This document shows, piece by piece, positions 1-9,404 of a DNA stretch of 64,000 nt (its first letter is position 1; each line of letters begins with the position of its first letter). The stretch spans positions 124,001 to 188,000 of the forward strand of contig CP091278.1 of NCBI GenBank assembly GCA_021650895.1, in the 5' to 3' direction. This DNA is from Candidatus Jettenia sp. (lineage in GTDB: Bacteria > Planctomycetota > Brocadiia > Brocadiales > Brocadiaceae). The notes under the pieces were generated by a model. It was given only the letters and a program-made list of their open reading frames with translations, had not been told where the DNA came from and searched no databases. The translations under genes and the position numbers were made by a program.

Positions 1-2
1 TG

Positions 3-3000
3 GATGGAACCGTTACGGATGACGGCTTACCGACGGGCACCATAACGGTTACCTGGAGTGTAGTGAGTGGTACGGGTACGGTAAGCTTCGGTGATGTGAA
101 TGCCGTAGATACAACGGCAAGCTTCTCAGAGGCCGGTACGTATGTGCTGGGTCTAACGGCCGATGATGGAGACTTAATTACGAGCGATGAACTCAGTATC
201 GTAGTATCAAACCCCATTGTGAATCAGCCGCCAGAGGTAGATGCAGGGGTAGATCAGGCGATTACCTTACCGGATAATGCAATCCTGGATGGAACGGTGA
301 CGGATGACGGCTTACCGACGGGTACCCTAACGGTTACCTGGAGTATGGTGAGTGGTACGGGTACGGTAAGCTTCGGTGATGTGAATGCCATAGATACAAC
401 GGCGAGCTTCTCAGAGGCCGGTACGTATGTGCTGAGTCTAATGGCTGATGATGGCGCTTTAATGATGAGTGATGAACTCAGTATCGTGGTATCGAATCCG
501 ATTATAAATCAGCCGCCAGAGGTAGATGCAGGGATAGATCAGACGATTACCTTACCGGATAGTGCAATCCTGGATGGAACGGTTACCGATGATGGTTTAC
601 CGACGGGTACCCTAACGGCTACCTGGAGTGTGGTCAGTGGTACGGGCACCGTAACCTTCGCTGATGCGAGTGCCGTAGACACAACGGCAAGCTTCTCAGA
701 GGCAGGGACGTATGTGCTGGGTCTAACGGCCGATGATGGAGACCTAATTACGAGCGATGAACTCAGTATCGTGGTATCGAATCCGATTATAAATCAGCCG
801 CCAGAGGTAGATGCGGGGGTAGATCAAGCGATTACCTTGCCAGATAATGCAGCATTGGATGGAACGGTGACGGATGACGGCTTACCGACGGGCACCCTAA
901 CGGCTACCTGGAGTGTGGTCAGTGGTACGGGTACCGTAACCTTCGGTGATGCGAATGCCGTAGACACAACGGCAAGCTTCTCAGAGGCCGGTACGTATGT
1001 GCTGGGTCTAATGGCTGATGATGGCGCTTTAATGATGAGTGATGAACTCAGTATCGTGGTATCGAATCCGATTATAAATCAGCCACCTACAGTAGATGCA
1101 GGGATAGATCAGACGATTACGTTGCCGGATAATGCAATCCTGGATGGAACCGTTACGGATGACGGCTTACCGACGGGCACCATAACGACTACCTGGAGTG
1201 TAGTGAGTGGTACGGGTACGGTAAGCTTCGGTGATGTGAATGCCGTAGATACAACGGCAAGCTTCTCAGAGGCCGGTACGTATGTGCTGGGTCTAACGGC
1301 TGATGATGGAGACTTAATTACGAGCGATGAACTCAGTATCGTAGTATCAAACCCCATTGTGAATCAGCCGCCAGAGGTAGATGCAGGGGTAGATCAGGCG
1401 ATTACCTTACCGGATAATGCAGCATTGGATGGAACGGTGACGGATGACGGCTTACCGACGGGTACCCTAACGGTTACCTGGAGTATGGTGAGTGGTACGG
1501 GTACGGTAACCTTTGCCGATGCGAGTGCCATAGATACAACGGCGAGCTTCTCAGAGGCCGGTACGTATGTGCTACAACTAACGGCCGATGATGGAGACCT
1601 AATGACGAGCGATGAACTCAGTATTACGGTATCGAATCCGATTATAAATCAGCCACCTACAGTAGATGCAGGGATAGATCAGACGATTACGTTGCCGGAT
1701 AATGCAATCCTGGATGGAACCGTTACGGATGACGGCTTACCGACGGGCACCCTAACGGCTACCTGGAGTGTGGTCAGTGGTACGGGTACGGTAAGCTTCG
1801 GTGATGTGAATGCCGTAGATACAACGGCAAGCTTCTCAGAGGCTGGTACGTATGTGCTGGGTCTAACGGCAGATGATGGCGCTTTAATGACGAGCGATGA
1901 ACTCAGTATCGTAGTATCAAACCCCATAGTGAATCAACCACCAACGGTAGATGCAGGGATAGATCAGACGATTACCTTACCGGACAGCTGCAATCCTGGA
2001 TGGAACGGTGACGGATGATGGTTTACCAGCAGGTACCCTGAACGGCTACCTGGAGTGTGGTCAGTGGTACGGGCACCGTAACCTTCGCTGATGCGAGTGC
2101 CGTAGACACAACGGCAAGCTTCTCAGAGGCAGGGACGTATGTGCTGAGTCTAACGGCCGATGATGGAGACCTAATTACGAGCGATGAACTCAGTATCGTG
2201 GTATCGAATCCGATTATAAATCAGCCGCCAGAGGTAGATGCGGGGGTAGATCAAGCGATTACCTTGCCAGATAATGCAGCATTGGATGGAACGGTGACGG
2301 ATGATGGTTTACCGGCGGGTACCCTAACGGCTACCTGGAGTGTGGTCAGTGGTACGGGCACCGTAACCTTCGCCGATGCGAGTGCCATAGATACAACGGC
2401 AAGCTTCTCAGAGGCCGGTACGTATGTGCTGGGTCTAACGGCAGATGATGGCGCTTTAATGACGAGCGATGAACTCAGTATCGTAGTATCAAACCCCATA
2501 GTGAATCAACCACCAACGGTAGATGCAGGGATAGATCAGACGATTACCTTACCGGATAGTGCAATCCTGGATGGAACGGTGACGGATGATGGTTTACCGA
2601 CGGGTACCCTAACGGCTACCTGGAGTGTGGTCAGTGGTACGGGACCGTAACCTTCGCTGATGCGAGTGCCGTAGACACGACGGCAAGCTTCTCAGAGGCA
2701 GGGACGTATGTGCTGAGTCTAACGGCCGATGATGGAGACCTAATTACGAGCGATGAACTCAGTATCGTGGTATCGAATCCGATTATAAATCAGCCGCCAG
2801 AGGTAGATGCGGGGGTAGATCAAGCGATTACCTTACCGGATAATGCTATCCTGGATGGAACGGTTACCGATGATGGTTTACCAAGTTCTCCTGGAGTAGT
2901 AACGACTACCTGGAGTGTAGTGAGTGGTACAGGCACGGTAACCTTCGCCGATGCGAGTGCCATAGATACAACGGCAAGCTTCTCAGAGGCCGGTACGTAT

Positions 3001-3330
3001 GTGCTGGGTCTAACGGCAGATGATGGCGCTTTAATGACGAGCGATGAACTCAGTATCGTAGTATCAAACCCCATAGTGAATCAACCACCAACGGTAGATG
3101 CAGGGATAGATCAGACGATTACCTTACCGGATAGTGCAATCCTGGATGGAACGGTGACGGATGATGGTTTACCGACGGGTACCCTAACGACTACCTGGAG
3201 TATGGTGAGTGGTACGGGTACGGTAACCTTTGGTGATGTGAATGCCGTCGATACAACGGCGAGCTTCTCAGAGGCTGGTACGTATGTGCTGAGTCTAACG
3301 GCTGATGATGGCGCTTTAATGACGAGTGAT
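3..3330 (+). repeat. Tandem array of about twelve 285-bp units
   Basis: Near-identical 285-bp units in direct orientation encode the 95-residue domains of the giant protein. Blocks are shared between units in a mosaic way (ILDG versus ALDG, FGDVNA versus FADASA, DLITSDE versus ALMTSDE), as expected from recombination or conversion between copies. Confidence 0.9.
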
Positions 3331-4722
3331 GAGGTGATCGTTGTTGTTAATAACGGTGTTATCTTAGTGAGAGAGATCCGGGTTGCAGCCAGCACAGATG
3401 ATGCAGAAGAGAGGCCTTCGGGCAGCATGCTACTCTCCAGTACGGATCTGGATCTGGTATTTGATAAGTACAATCAGATGATAGGTATACGTTTTAATGG
3501 GATTAATATTCCGGAAAATGCTACTATTACAAATGCCTATATTCAGTTTAAGGCAGATGAGATAACCTCAGAGGCAACTTCATTAACGATTCAGGGTGAA
3601 GATGTTGATAATGCCGTGACGTTTGCCGCCGTTAGCAGGAATATATCATTAAGGCCAAGAACAACAGCCGCAGTGCCGTGGTCTCCTGTGCCGTGGACAA
3701 CGGTGGGGGAAGTTGGCCCTAATCAACAGACGCCTGATATATCTTCGATTATTCAGGAGATTATGGATCGACCGGGTTGGTCAAGCGGCAATTCAGTGGT
3801 AGTTATTTTCACGGGAACTGGTAAGCGTGTAGCAGAGGCATATGATGGGAATCAGGCAGAAGCTCCATTACTCCATATTGAATATAGTGTAGTAGCCCAG
3901 GGTAATCAATCTCCCACAGTTAATGCAGGGGCAGATCAATCGATTACGTTATCGAACAATGCAATCCTGAATGGTACCGTTACCGATGATGGCTTGCCGA
4001 ATCCGCCTGGAGTAGTAACGACAACCTGGAGTGTGGTCAATGGCCCTGGTACCGTTACATTTGCCGATGTGAATGCTGTTGATACAACGGCGAGCTTCTC
4101 GGATGCCGGTACGTATGTGCTGCGTCTGACGGCTGATGATAGCGCTTTAACGGCGAGCGATGAGTTGACTGTTGTTGTTAATAACGGTACTACCATAGTG
4201 AGAGAGATCCGAGTTACGGCCGGTTCAGATGATGCGGAAGAGAGACCTTCAGGTGGCATGCTACTCTCCAGTACGGATCTCGATCTGGTATTTGATAAGA
4301 ACAATCAGACGATAGGTATACGTTTTAATGGGGTTGATATTCCGAAAAATGCTACTATTACAAATGCCTATATTCAGTTTAAGGTAGATGAGATAACCTC
4401 AGAGGCAACTTCATTAACGATTCAGGGTGAAGATGTTGATAATGCCGTGACGTTTGCCGCCGTTAGCAGGAATATATCATTAAGGCCAAGAACAACAGCC
4501 GGAGTATCGTGGTCTCCTGTGCCATGGACAACCGTGGGAGTATCCGGTTCTGATCAGCAGACATCTGATATATCTTCTGTTATTCAGGAGATTGTGAACC
4601 GTTCTGGTTGGTCAAATGGTAACTCTCTGGTAGTTATTATCACGGGGACTGGTAGGCGTATGGCTGAATCGTATGAAGGAAGCCAATCTGGTGCACCCTT
4701 GCTCCATGTGGTGTATCATTAG
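3..4722 (+). pseudogene. Giant PKD-like repeat surface protein, 5'-truncated by the window, three frameshifts
   Basis: The frame is already open at the left edge, so the N-terminus lies outside. The first 3.3 kb encode about twelve tandem units of 95 residues (285 bp), each PKD/K319L-like: [32 protein letters not shown]. After the array come two copies of a roughly 170-residue domain (REIRV, AYIQFK, LTIQGED, APLLH) like the DNRLRE/disaggregatase-associated beta domains, separated by one more diverged PKD unit. Stop at 4720-4722. Comparing units shows one extra base near 1985, one extra near 2040 and one missing near 2644, splitting the frame into 3-2018, about 2040-2650 and about 2645-4722. 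Such proteins are usually secreted adhesins or envelope proteins; that role is inferred. The indels may be real decay or errors in a hard-to-assemble repeat. Confidence 0.8.
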
Positions 4723-4908
4723 GAAACCATCGACTGGTCTCTATATCAATAAACACTATCTCTATTGCTGTAATTCATAGTTCATAGTATAATTTGAGTT
4801 AATCTTTCTTTGAGGAAAGTTTAAAGAAAACAGAAATATTCCAGATATATTCAAGACTTTTTGAAGTTTTTGAAGTATTAATCATTCCTGGAAGAAGTTA
4901 CAATTTCC

Positions 4909-4936
4909 TTGCACAAAAAAGTATTTTTTGTATAAT
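4909..4936 (+). promoter_or_regulatory. Sigma-70-type promoter, probably for tRNA-Ser
   Basis: TTGCAC at 4909-4914, a 16-bp spacer, and TATAAT at 4931-4936, about 90 bp before the tRNA. The rest of the 300-bp gap from 4723 to 5024 shows no gene. Confidence 0.5.
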
Positions 4937-5024
4937 GAAATTTCTTGATACAGGGGGGTATTCATTACTATATTTAAACTAAAGGTAATTACTTGTTATA
5001 AGGCTTGCGTTTTAAACGAACTTT

Positions 5025-5117
5025 GGAGAGGTGGCTGAGTGGCTTAAAGCGACGGTTTGCTAAACCGTTGTAGGGACTAAATCCCTACCCCGGGTTCGAA
5101 TCCCGGCCTCTCCGCCA
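5025..5117 (+). tRNA. tRNA-Ser (GCU anticodon)
   Basis: A 93-nt cloverleaf with acceptor GGAGAGG pairing CCTCTCC. The anticodon stem-loop has GCT in the loop. A long variable arm (TAGGGA...TCCCTA) is typical of class II serine tRNAs, followed by a T arm with GGTTCGAATCC and an encoded CCA end. Confidence 0.95.
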
Positions 5118-5183
5118 TATCTTTATCATAGTACGTACAGGCCCGCCTCAGATATTTTCAATAAATAATCGAATGCCGATTTG

Positions 5184-5678
5184 ATGAAGATTGGGATTAT
5201 TGCAGATACACACGATAATATTATTGCTATTCAAAAGGCCGTTTATTTTTTTAACACACAAGATCTACAATACGTCATTCATGCAGGTGATTATGTTGCC
5301 CCATTTTCTTTAAAGGAATTCATGAAGGTGAAGGCAAAATTTGTAGGGGTATTCGGGAATAATGATGGTGAGCGAAAGGGATTGCTTAGCGTTTGTAAAA
5401 ATATTCATGAACCACCTTACGATATGCTCCTCGGTGGTAAACATATTGTAGTAACCCATATGCTTGACTGTTTTTCAAAAAGATCTAAAATGAATACTGA
5501 TGTCATTATCAGCGCCCATACCCATATTCCAGAAATCAAAAAGGAAAATCCTGTCTATATTAATCCCGGAGAATGTTGTGGATGGTTACATGGCAGGAGC
5601 ACGGTAGCAGTGTTAGATCTCGAAATATCTCACGCAGAGATTATAGACCTATCAAACGTATCTTCGGATACTATTTAA
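5184..5678 (+). CDS. YfcE/MJ0936-family metallophosphatase
   Basis: A 164-residue calcineurin-like phosphoesterase of the small YfcE/MJ0936 type. Metal-binding motifs are visible in order: DTHDN near residue 8, GDY near 36, GNND near 58, a histidine in VVTHM near 92, and SAHTH near 108-112. Members hydrolyse phosphodiesters with Mn or Ni; the substrate here is unknown. ATG at 5184 follows an in-frame TTG at 5181. The stop overlaps the next gene's start (TAATG at 5676-5680), so the two genes are translationally linked. Confidence 0.85.
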   Translation: MKIGIIADTHDNIIAIQKAVYFFNTQDLQYVIHAGDYVAPFSLKEFMKVKAKFVGVFGNNDGERKGLLSVCKNIHEPPYDMLLGGKHIVVTHMLDCFSKRSKMNTDVIISAHTHIPEIKKENPVYINPGECCGWLHGRSTVAVLDLEISHAEIIDLSNVSSDTI

Positions 5679-6136
5679 TGTACGGGCAATTATTTAAACA
5701 AATAACTCGGTTTGTTATAGCCGGTTTATTCTGGTGTGCTACGCTTTGTGGATGTGTTTTGCGATCTCTCACCATTGATTCTAATCCTCCAGGCGCTGTA
5801 GTTTATTTAGACGATAAACTGATTGGTGAAACACCCGTTACAACTGAGTTCACCTATTACGGGACCCGAAAGATTACCCTGGAAAAAACAGATGCAGAGG
5901 GCAGGCTTCTCTTTGAGAGAAAGATTGCATACGAAAAAGTTAAAGCTCCTGTCTATCAGATTTTTCCCATAGACTTTTTTTTTGAATTAATAATCCCCGT
6001 AAAACTGAAGGATGAGCATTATTTTAGTTATCAATTGGACCCCTTAAAGCAGGTACCTGTTGAAGAACTTCGGAAGGAGGTTATGAGAAACGCCGAAGAA
6101 TTGCGGGATCAACTCCAGGAACCCACAGTTCAATAA
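5678..6136 (+). CDS. PEGA-domain lipoprotein
   Basis: 152 residues. An N-terminal hydrophobic segment ends in a lipobox-like LCGC, so it is probably a lipoprotein with the cysteine near residue 22. A PEGA domain follows (IDSNPPGAVVYLDDKLIG, then TPVT and a KITLEK strand), a small beta domain common in surface proteins. The C-terminal part is helical and charged. The start at 5678 overlaps the upstream phosphatase stop. The last 7 bp overlap the convergent nitroreductase gene. Function not known. Confidence 0.8.
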   Translation: MYGQLFKQITRFVIAGLFWCATLCGCVLRSLTIDSNPPGAVVYLDDKLIGETPVTTEFTYYGTRKITLEKTDAEGRLLFERKIAYEKVKAPVYQIFPIDFFFELIIPVKLKDEHYFSYQLDPLKQVPVEELRKEVMRNAEELRDQLQEPTVQ

Positions 6137-6636
6137 ATACATTTTATCATTTCTTCTAACGGTTTGCGGTACGTTGGTTCCGGGGTGTTTAATGGATATC
6201 CAAGAGGAGTTATTGCTATCGGCTCGACTCCTGCCGGGAGATTGAGAATGGATTTTAAGAGGGGTGCTTTAAAAGCGGCAATCCAACATGTGCCTAATCC
6301 CTCAGCCGTTGCAGCAAGAATGAGATGATCCATCACGATTGTTGCATCAATATCTGCATAGTTTTTTCCATCGCTTCGTTTCCATGCCCTTTCCGGGACA
6401 CTGCAGACACAGATAATCACAGGAGCTGTATAAAACCATTCCTCGCGGTATGCCATTTTTAACTGTTGTTTTATCTTCTCGTCCTTAATAACTACACAAA
6501 AGACCGGCTGCCTGTTAGCAGCGCTTGGGGCAAACCGCACAGTCTCCAATATCCGATGTACCTTCTCCTCTTCAACTGGCTCCGGCTTATAGGAACGTAT
6601 ACTCCGTCTTTTCTTCATAATCTCATAAATATCCAT
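6130..6636 (-). CDS. Nitroreductase-family FMN protein
   Basis: 168 residues. The N-terminal KKRRSIRSYKPEPV and APSAANRQP match the FMN-binding start of the nitroreductase fold, and GLGTCWIAAF plus the ITPLGYP segment match its C-terminal part. These enzymes use NAD(P)H to reduce nitro groups, quinones or flavins; the substrate cannot be told. I chose ATG at 6636 because an AAGGGA sits just upstream and because an 11-residue upstream extension would run into the preceding gene. It follows the HAD gene by 11 bp and is probably co-transcribed. Confidence 0.85.
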   Translation of the reverse strand: MDIYEIMKKRRSIRSYKPEPVEEEKVHRILETVRFAPSAANRQPVFCVVIKDEKIKQQLKMAYREEWFYTAPVIICVCSVPERAWKRSDGKNYADIDATIVMDHLILAATAEGLGTCWIAAFKAPLLKSILNLPAGVEPIAITPLGYPLNTPEPTYRKPLEEMIKCIY

Positions 6637-6647
6637 AGTATTTTCCC

Positions 6648-7298
6648 TTAAAATTCTATAACCTTCCAACGATTTATCTTTGCATAGAGTCGGAGCATAG
6701 GGCTTGCGTTTACGGCTATTGGGTACCCTACCATACGCATAAACTTTACATCTACATATTGATTGGCATAAGCATACGATGATGAAAGGTCGATATTATA
6801 TTCTGTAGCAAGGCGATTCACAACCTTTACTTTTCCACTGCTATATGAATGTATCCCATCTATTTCTCCGGTAATTATGCCCTCATCGTTAATTGCGAGA
6901 CTGGTTCCAATGCCTATATCGGCATTACAATATTTCCTGAAACATTCTACGAAAGGACTTAATGTTCCTGATAATAATATAATTATATAACCCGTATCTT
7001 TTAATTCTTTTATCTCTTTTGTGGCAATTGGAGAAATATAGGGAGAAATCCGTTCTGTAAAACATTCATGCACCGTTGAGAGTATTTTTTCATATTCTTT
7101 ATTCTTGAGATAATATTTGTTTTTTCTAACGTAGATTCCTTTAAGGGATAGAAGCCTATAAATAAAAACATTTGCAAGCCGCAATAAATCCTCGGAGTTA
7201 ATCAGTTTTTTTTCAAGAAGATAGCGAAAAAATACCCTTTCAGAAGAGATACTCTTAATAATCGTCCCATCAATATCAAAAATGGCTGCCTTTTTCAT
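6648..7298 (-). CDS. HAD-IB family phosphatase with altered motif IV
   Basis: 216 residues from ATG at 7298 (MKKAAIFDIDGT). Motif I is DIDGT near residue 8, motif II is LLSGT near 105, and the motif III lysine is in GKVKVV near 155. This order fits subclass IB, the SerB/CicA-like phosphatases. Motif IV, usually [G/S]DSxxD, reads ANQYVD: the first metal-binding aspartate is asparagine and the second is kept. The enzyme may still work or may have a changed metal site. An in-frame upstream start at 7334 would add 12 residues. Confidence 0.75.
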   Translation of the reverse strand: MKKAAIFDIDGTIIKSISSERVFFRYLLEKKLINSEDLLRLANVFIYRLLSLKGIYVRKNKYYLKNKEYEKILSTVHECFTERISPYISPIATKEIKELKDTGYIIILLSGTLSPFVECFRKYCNADIGIGTSLAINDEGIITGEIDGIHSYSSGKVKVVNRLATEYNIDLSSSYAYANQYVDVKFMRMVGYPIAVNASPMLRLYAKINRWKVIEF

Positions 7299-7489
7299 GA
7301 AATGGATTTTACAACGTATGCAGATGTCTTTCAATAAAAAAACGTATTACCTATACGCTATTTTACAGATACAATACATTGATTTATCTCAAATATTTTA
7401 TTTAATCATAAGTGTTTACAAAAAAGACAGTTAATTACCAATATATTGTGCTTTTATGGAAAACATATACAAAGTATTGTGCTTTATTC

Positions 7490-7518
7490 TTGACAAAGGT
7501 CATTTTTGTGATTAGATA
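7490..7518 (+). promoter_or_regulatory. Sigma-70-type promoter for the glycyl-radical-like gene
   Basis: TTGACA at 7490-7495, a 17-bp spacer, and TAGATA at 7513-7518, about 150 bp before the ATG at 7667. The rest of the gap between 7299 and 7666 is AT-rich and shows no gene. Confidence 0.6.
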
Positions 7519-7666
7519 GTATAAAAGTGGGTATACAACATATGGGATATATTTTCTTAAGAAAGAGAGGTGATCTGGAAAAGAGATTAACGAAAGTGAA
7601 AAGACAAAGCGGGTATAATCAATAAGTAAGGAATTATTAGGTATTCTTGATAAGGAGGTTTAACAG

Positions 7667-8062
7667 ATGACAACAGCAGTATTAGAAAATGCGGTAATAA
7701 GTAGAGTTGGTAGCGAAAAGGAAGACGTACAATTATTTATCGAAGAAAGACTAAAGGCCTTTGATGAAACAATCGAAGGGCATGAGTTCTTAGAGATAGA
7801 TGGTGATATTGACGGAAGCACACCACAAGAACATTTACTCAAGATTATTAATCACAAATTAGAATGTGCTTTCGCTATTAGTATTGATGCAGTAATTCGA
7901 CAAGATTTAGATTTTGTTATCGATGCACTGGAAACAGGAACAACGAATCGGCTCCATGGAGTTACCCGTATTGTAGGATATTATAGCAGGGTATCTAACT
8001 GGAATAAGTCAAAAATCGGCGAATTAAACGACAGACACATGGGAAGATATTCAGTGCGATAA
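7667..8062 (+). CDS. Small stand-alone protein with an NrdD-like glycyl-radical tail
   Basis: 131 residues. The C-terminal 32 residues contain TRIVGYYSRV then NWNKSKIGELNDR, resembling the C-terminal glycyl-radical segment of class III anaerobic ribonucleotide reductase (R-[VI]-x-GY, then WN.GK..EL.DR). The candidate radical glycine is Gly104. The N-terminal 95 residues look helical and lack the catalytic barrel. By analogy with YfiD/GrcA, which repairs pyruvate formate-lyase, it could supply or repair a glycyl-radical domain; that is inference. An exact AAGGAGG at 7652-7658, a good promoter and a strong terminator suggest a monocistronic, well-expressed gene. Confidence 0.65.
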   Translation: MTTAVLENAVISRVGSEKEDVQLFIEERLKAFDETIEGHEFLEIDGDIDGSTPQEHLLKIINHKLECAFAISIDAVIRQDLDFVIDALETGTTNRLHGVTRIVGYYSRVSNWNKSKIGELNDRHMGRYSVR

Positions 8063-8097
8063 ATAAAGACAGATTTCTCTCTGAGAAATCTTTTTAT

Positions 8098-8147
8098 AAA
8101 AGCCATTGCAGTGTGTATGAGTTACACTGCAATGGCTTTCTTTATTT
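8098..8147 (+). terminator. Rho-independent terminator
   Basis: A perfect 14-bp stem (8101-8114 with 8124-8137, a 9-nt loop) extends by two A-T pairs into a T-rich run and lies 35 bp after the stop of the glycyl-radical-like gene. Confidence 0.9.
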
Positions 8148-8259
8148 GTAATGCAGGGAGATTCAGTTCTGTAGGGCAAACCTTTACAGATTGTCCGGGA
8201 ATTGTTTTGTAAATCAAATGCTCTCCGGTATGTTGATCAATCTTTACATGTACACAATA

Positions 8260-8287
8260 GTAGAAACGCAAGATTTTGCGTCTCTAC
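8260..8287. repeat. REP-like palindrome of the GTAGAGACGC family
   Basis: A near-perfect 28-bp inverted repeat (GTAGAAACGC...GCGTCTCTAC). A related palindrome lies at 11095-11122. Confidence 0.6.
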
Positions 8288-8334
8288 CTAATCTCGTAGG
8301 GATGTCATGATTATAGCAAAAAACAGAAAAAAGC

Positions 8335-8446
8335 CCTTAAACCCCGAAGGGGTGATATAGGAAGCCTGTGTTGAGATGTTATTCCTTCGGGATTTGATGG
8401 TATGGTAATATTTCTCTAGCATTATTTCATCCTTTCGGGGTTCTGT
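8335..8446. repeat. Inverted CCCCGAAGGGG / CCTTTCGGGG repeats
   Basis: AAACCCCGAAGGGGTGA near 8339 is mirrored by TTTCATCCTTTCGGGGTT near 8426, with CCTTCGGG between them, an imperfect inverted repeat. No coding gene is seen from 8063 to 8894; the gap holds only a terminator and palindromes. Confidence 0.5.
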
Positions 8447-8631
8447 ATTCAAGGTTGTGTATTATCTATAACCCCCTTCAGACCTGAAGTATAGATATCA
8501 ACAATTTGCTTGTTTTGCCTGGGGTTGTCCAAAAGATGAAAGCCTATAGATAACTTAGCGAGAAATACTCCAGTAAGTATTCTTTTGTTACTCAATAGTA
8601 ACTTGATGTATAGGATTTTCATTTTGTGCAA

Positions 8632-8745
8632 GCGGGCTCAGGGTGGCACGGACAAACTCTGTTTGTCCGTGCTTGTTTCAATATCGGAGTGGAGAGGGAA
8701 TATCATACACGGACAAACAAAGTTTGTCAGTGCTACCCTGGCTCA
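8632..8745. repeat. Nested palindrome with GCACGGACAAAC arms
   Basis: A perfect hairpin GCACGGACAAAC-TCT-GTTTGTCCGTGC lies at 8646-8672. A second related hairpin is at 8708-8731. Together they form a larger inverted repeat bounded by GGGCTCAGGGTGGCAC and GTGCTACCCTGGCTC. Confidence 0.6.
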
Positions 8746-8894
8746 ATAATACCTTAATAGGTAAGCTATTGCATACCGTAATTCTATTGAATTTATCTAT
8801 ATGTACCATAGGCAGAAGCGAATCTTGTATTCGCCCTTATCGATTGCATAGGCAGATACTTTTTGGACAACCCCAAAGAATATACGCGTGTGGA

Positions 8895-9380
8895 TCAACT
8901 TGCACCAGGAATGCTCCCGCTGGGAATAATAGGGGGCGTAGATGGCATTCTAACCATAAGGACGGGGCAGGGCGCCTTGCGGACAACCTTTTCAGCTACA
9001 CTGCCCATCATAACATGAGAAATTCCTGTTCTTCCATGCGTACCCATTACGATAATATCTACCCCGAGTTCCTTAGAAGCGTTTGTTATCTCATAAAAGG
9101 GCACACCCTTTACGATAATAGTTTCTACCTCCAGTACATCCGTTGTTCCCTCAGGGAGACTCTTTATTAAATTTGCCCGAATTTTGGCAACATCAATCTC
9201 CTCGGGCTTATTATAAGGGCTGAATTTGTATATTTCTGTATCGTAAAAACGGGAATCTATTACATGCATGAGATATAATTTTGCCTCATCTTTCAGCGCC
9301 AAAGAAATTGCATATTTTAAGGCAAGATACGAACATTCGGAGTGGTCTACAGGACATAATATCTTCTTTAATACGATCAT
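8895..9380 (-). CDS. Universal stress protein (UspA family)
   Basis: 161 residues. KKILCPVDHSECSYLAL at the N-terminus and GTHGRTG-(9x)-GSVAEKVV near residue 113 form the ATP-binding signature of UspA proteins, ending in CPVLMVR. A 15-residue tail rich in Pro and Ser is unusual. The ATG at 9380 has GAGGA upstream. It follows the AmrS gene by 24 bp, so the two are probably an operon. Its stress role is by family only. Confidence 0.9.
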   Translation of the reverse strand: MIVLKKILCPVDHSECSYLALKYAISLALKDEAKLYLMHVIDSRFYDTEIYKFSPYNKPEEIDVAKIRANLIKSLPEGTTDVLEVETIIVKGVPFYEITNASKELGVDIIVMGTHGRTGISHVMMGSVAEKVVRKAPCPVLMVRMPSTPPIIPSGSIPGAS

Positions 9381-9404
9381 ACGGTCTCCTCGTTATTTTT
9401 GTAC

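Noticed and set aside
1109-1357. Repeated minus-strand open frames (82-122 residues) across the PKD repeat array
   Set aside because: They mirror the sense repeats in another frame, lack start signals, and have no family character.
5573-5677. Longer start for the PEGA lipoprotein
   Set aside because: It overlaps the phosphatase gene; ATG at 5678 leads directly into a lipoprotein signal.
8643-9170. Plus-strand frame over the UspA gene
   Set aside because: It is out of frame with UspA, begins in a palindrome, and has no domain.
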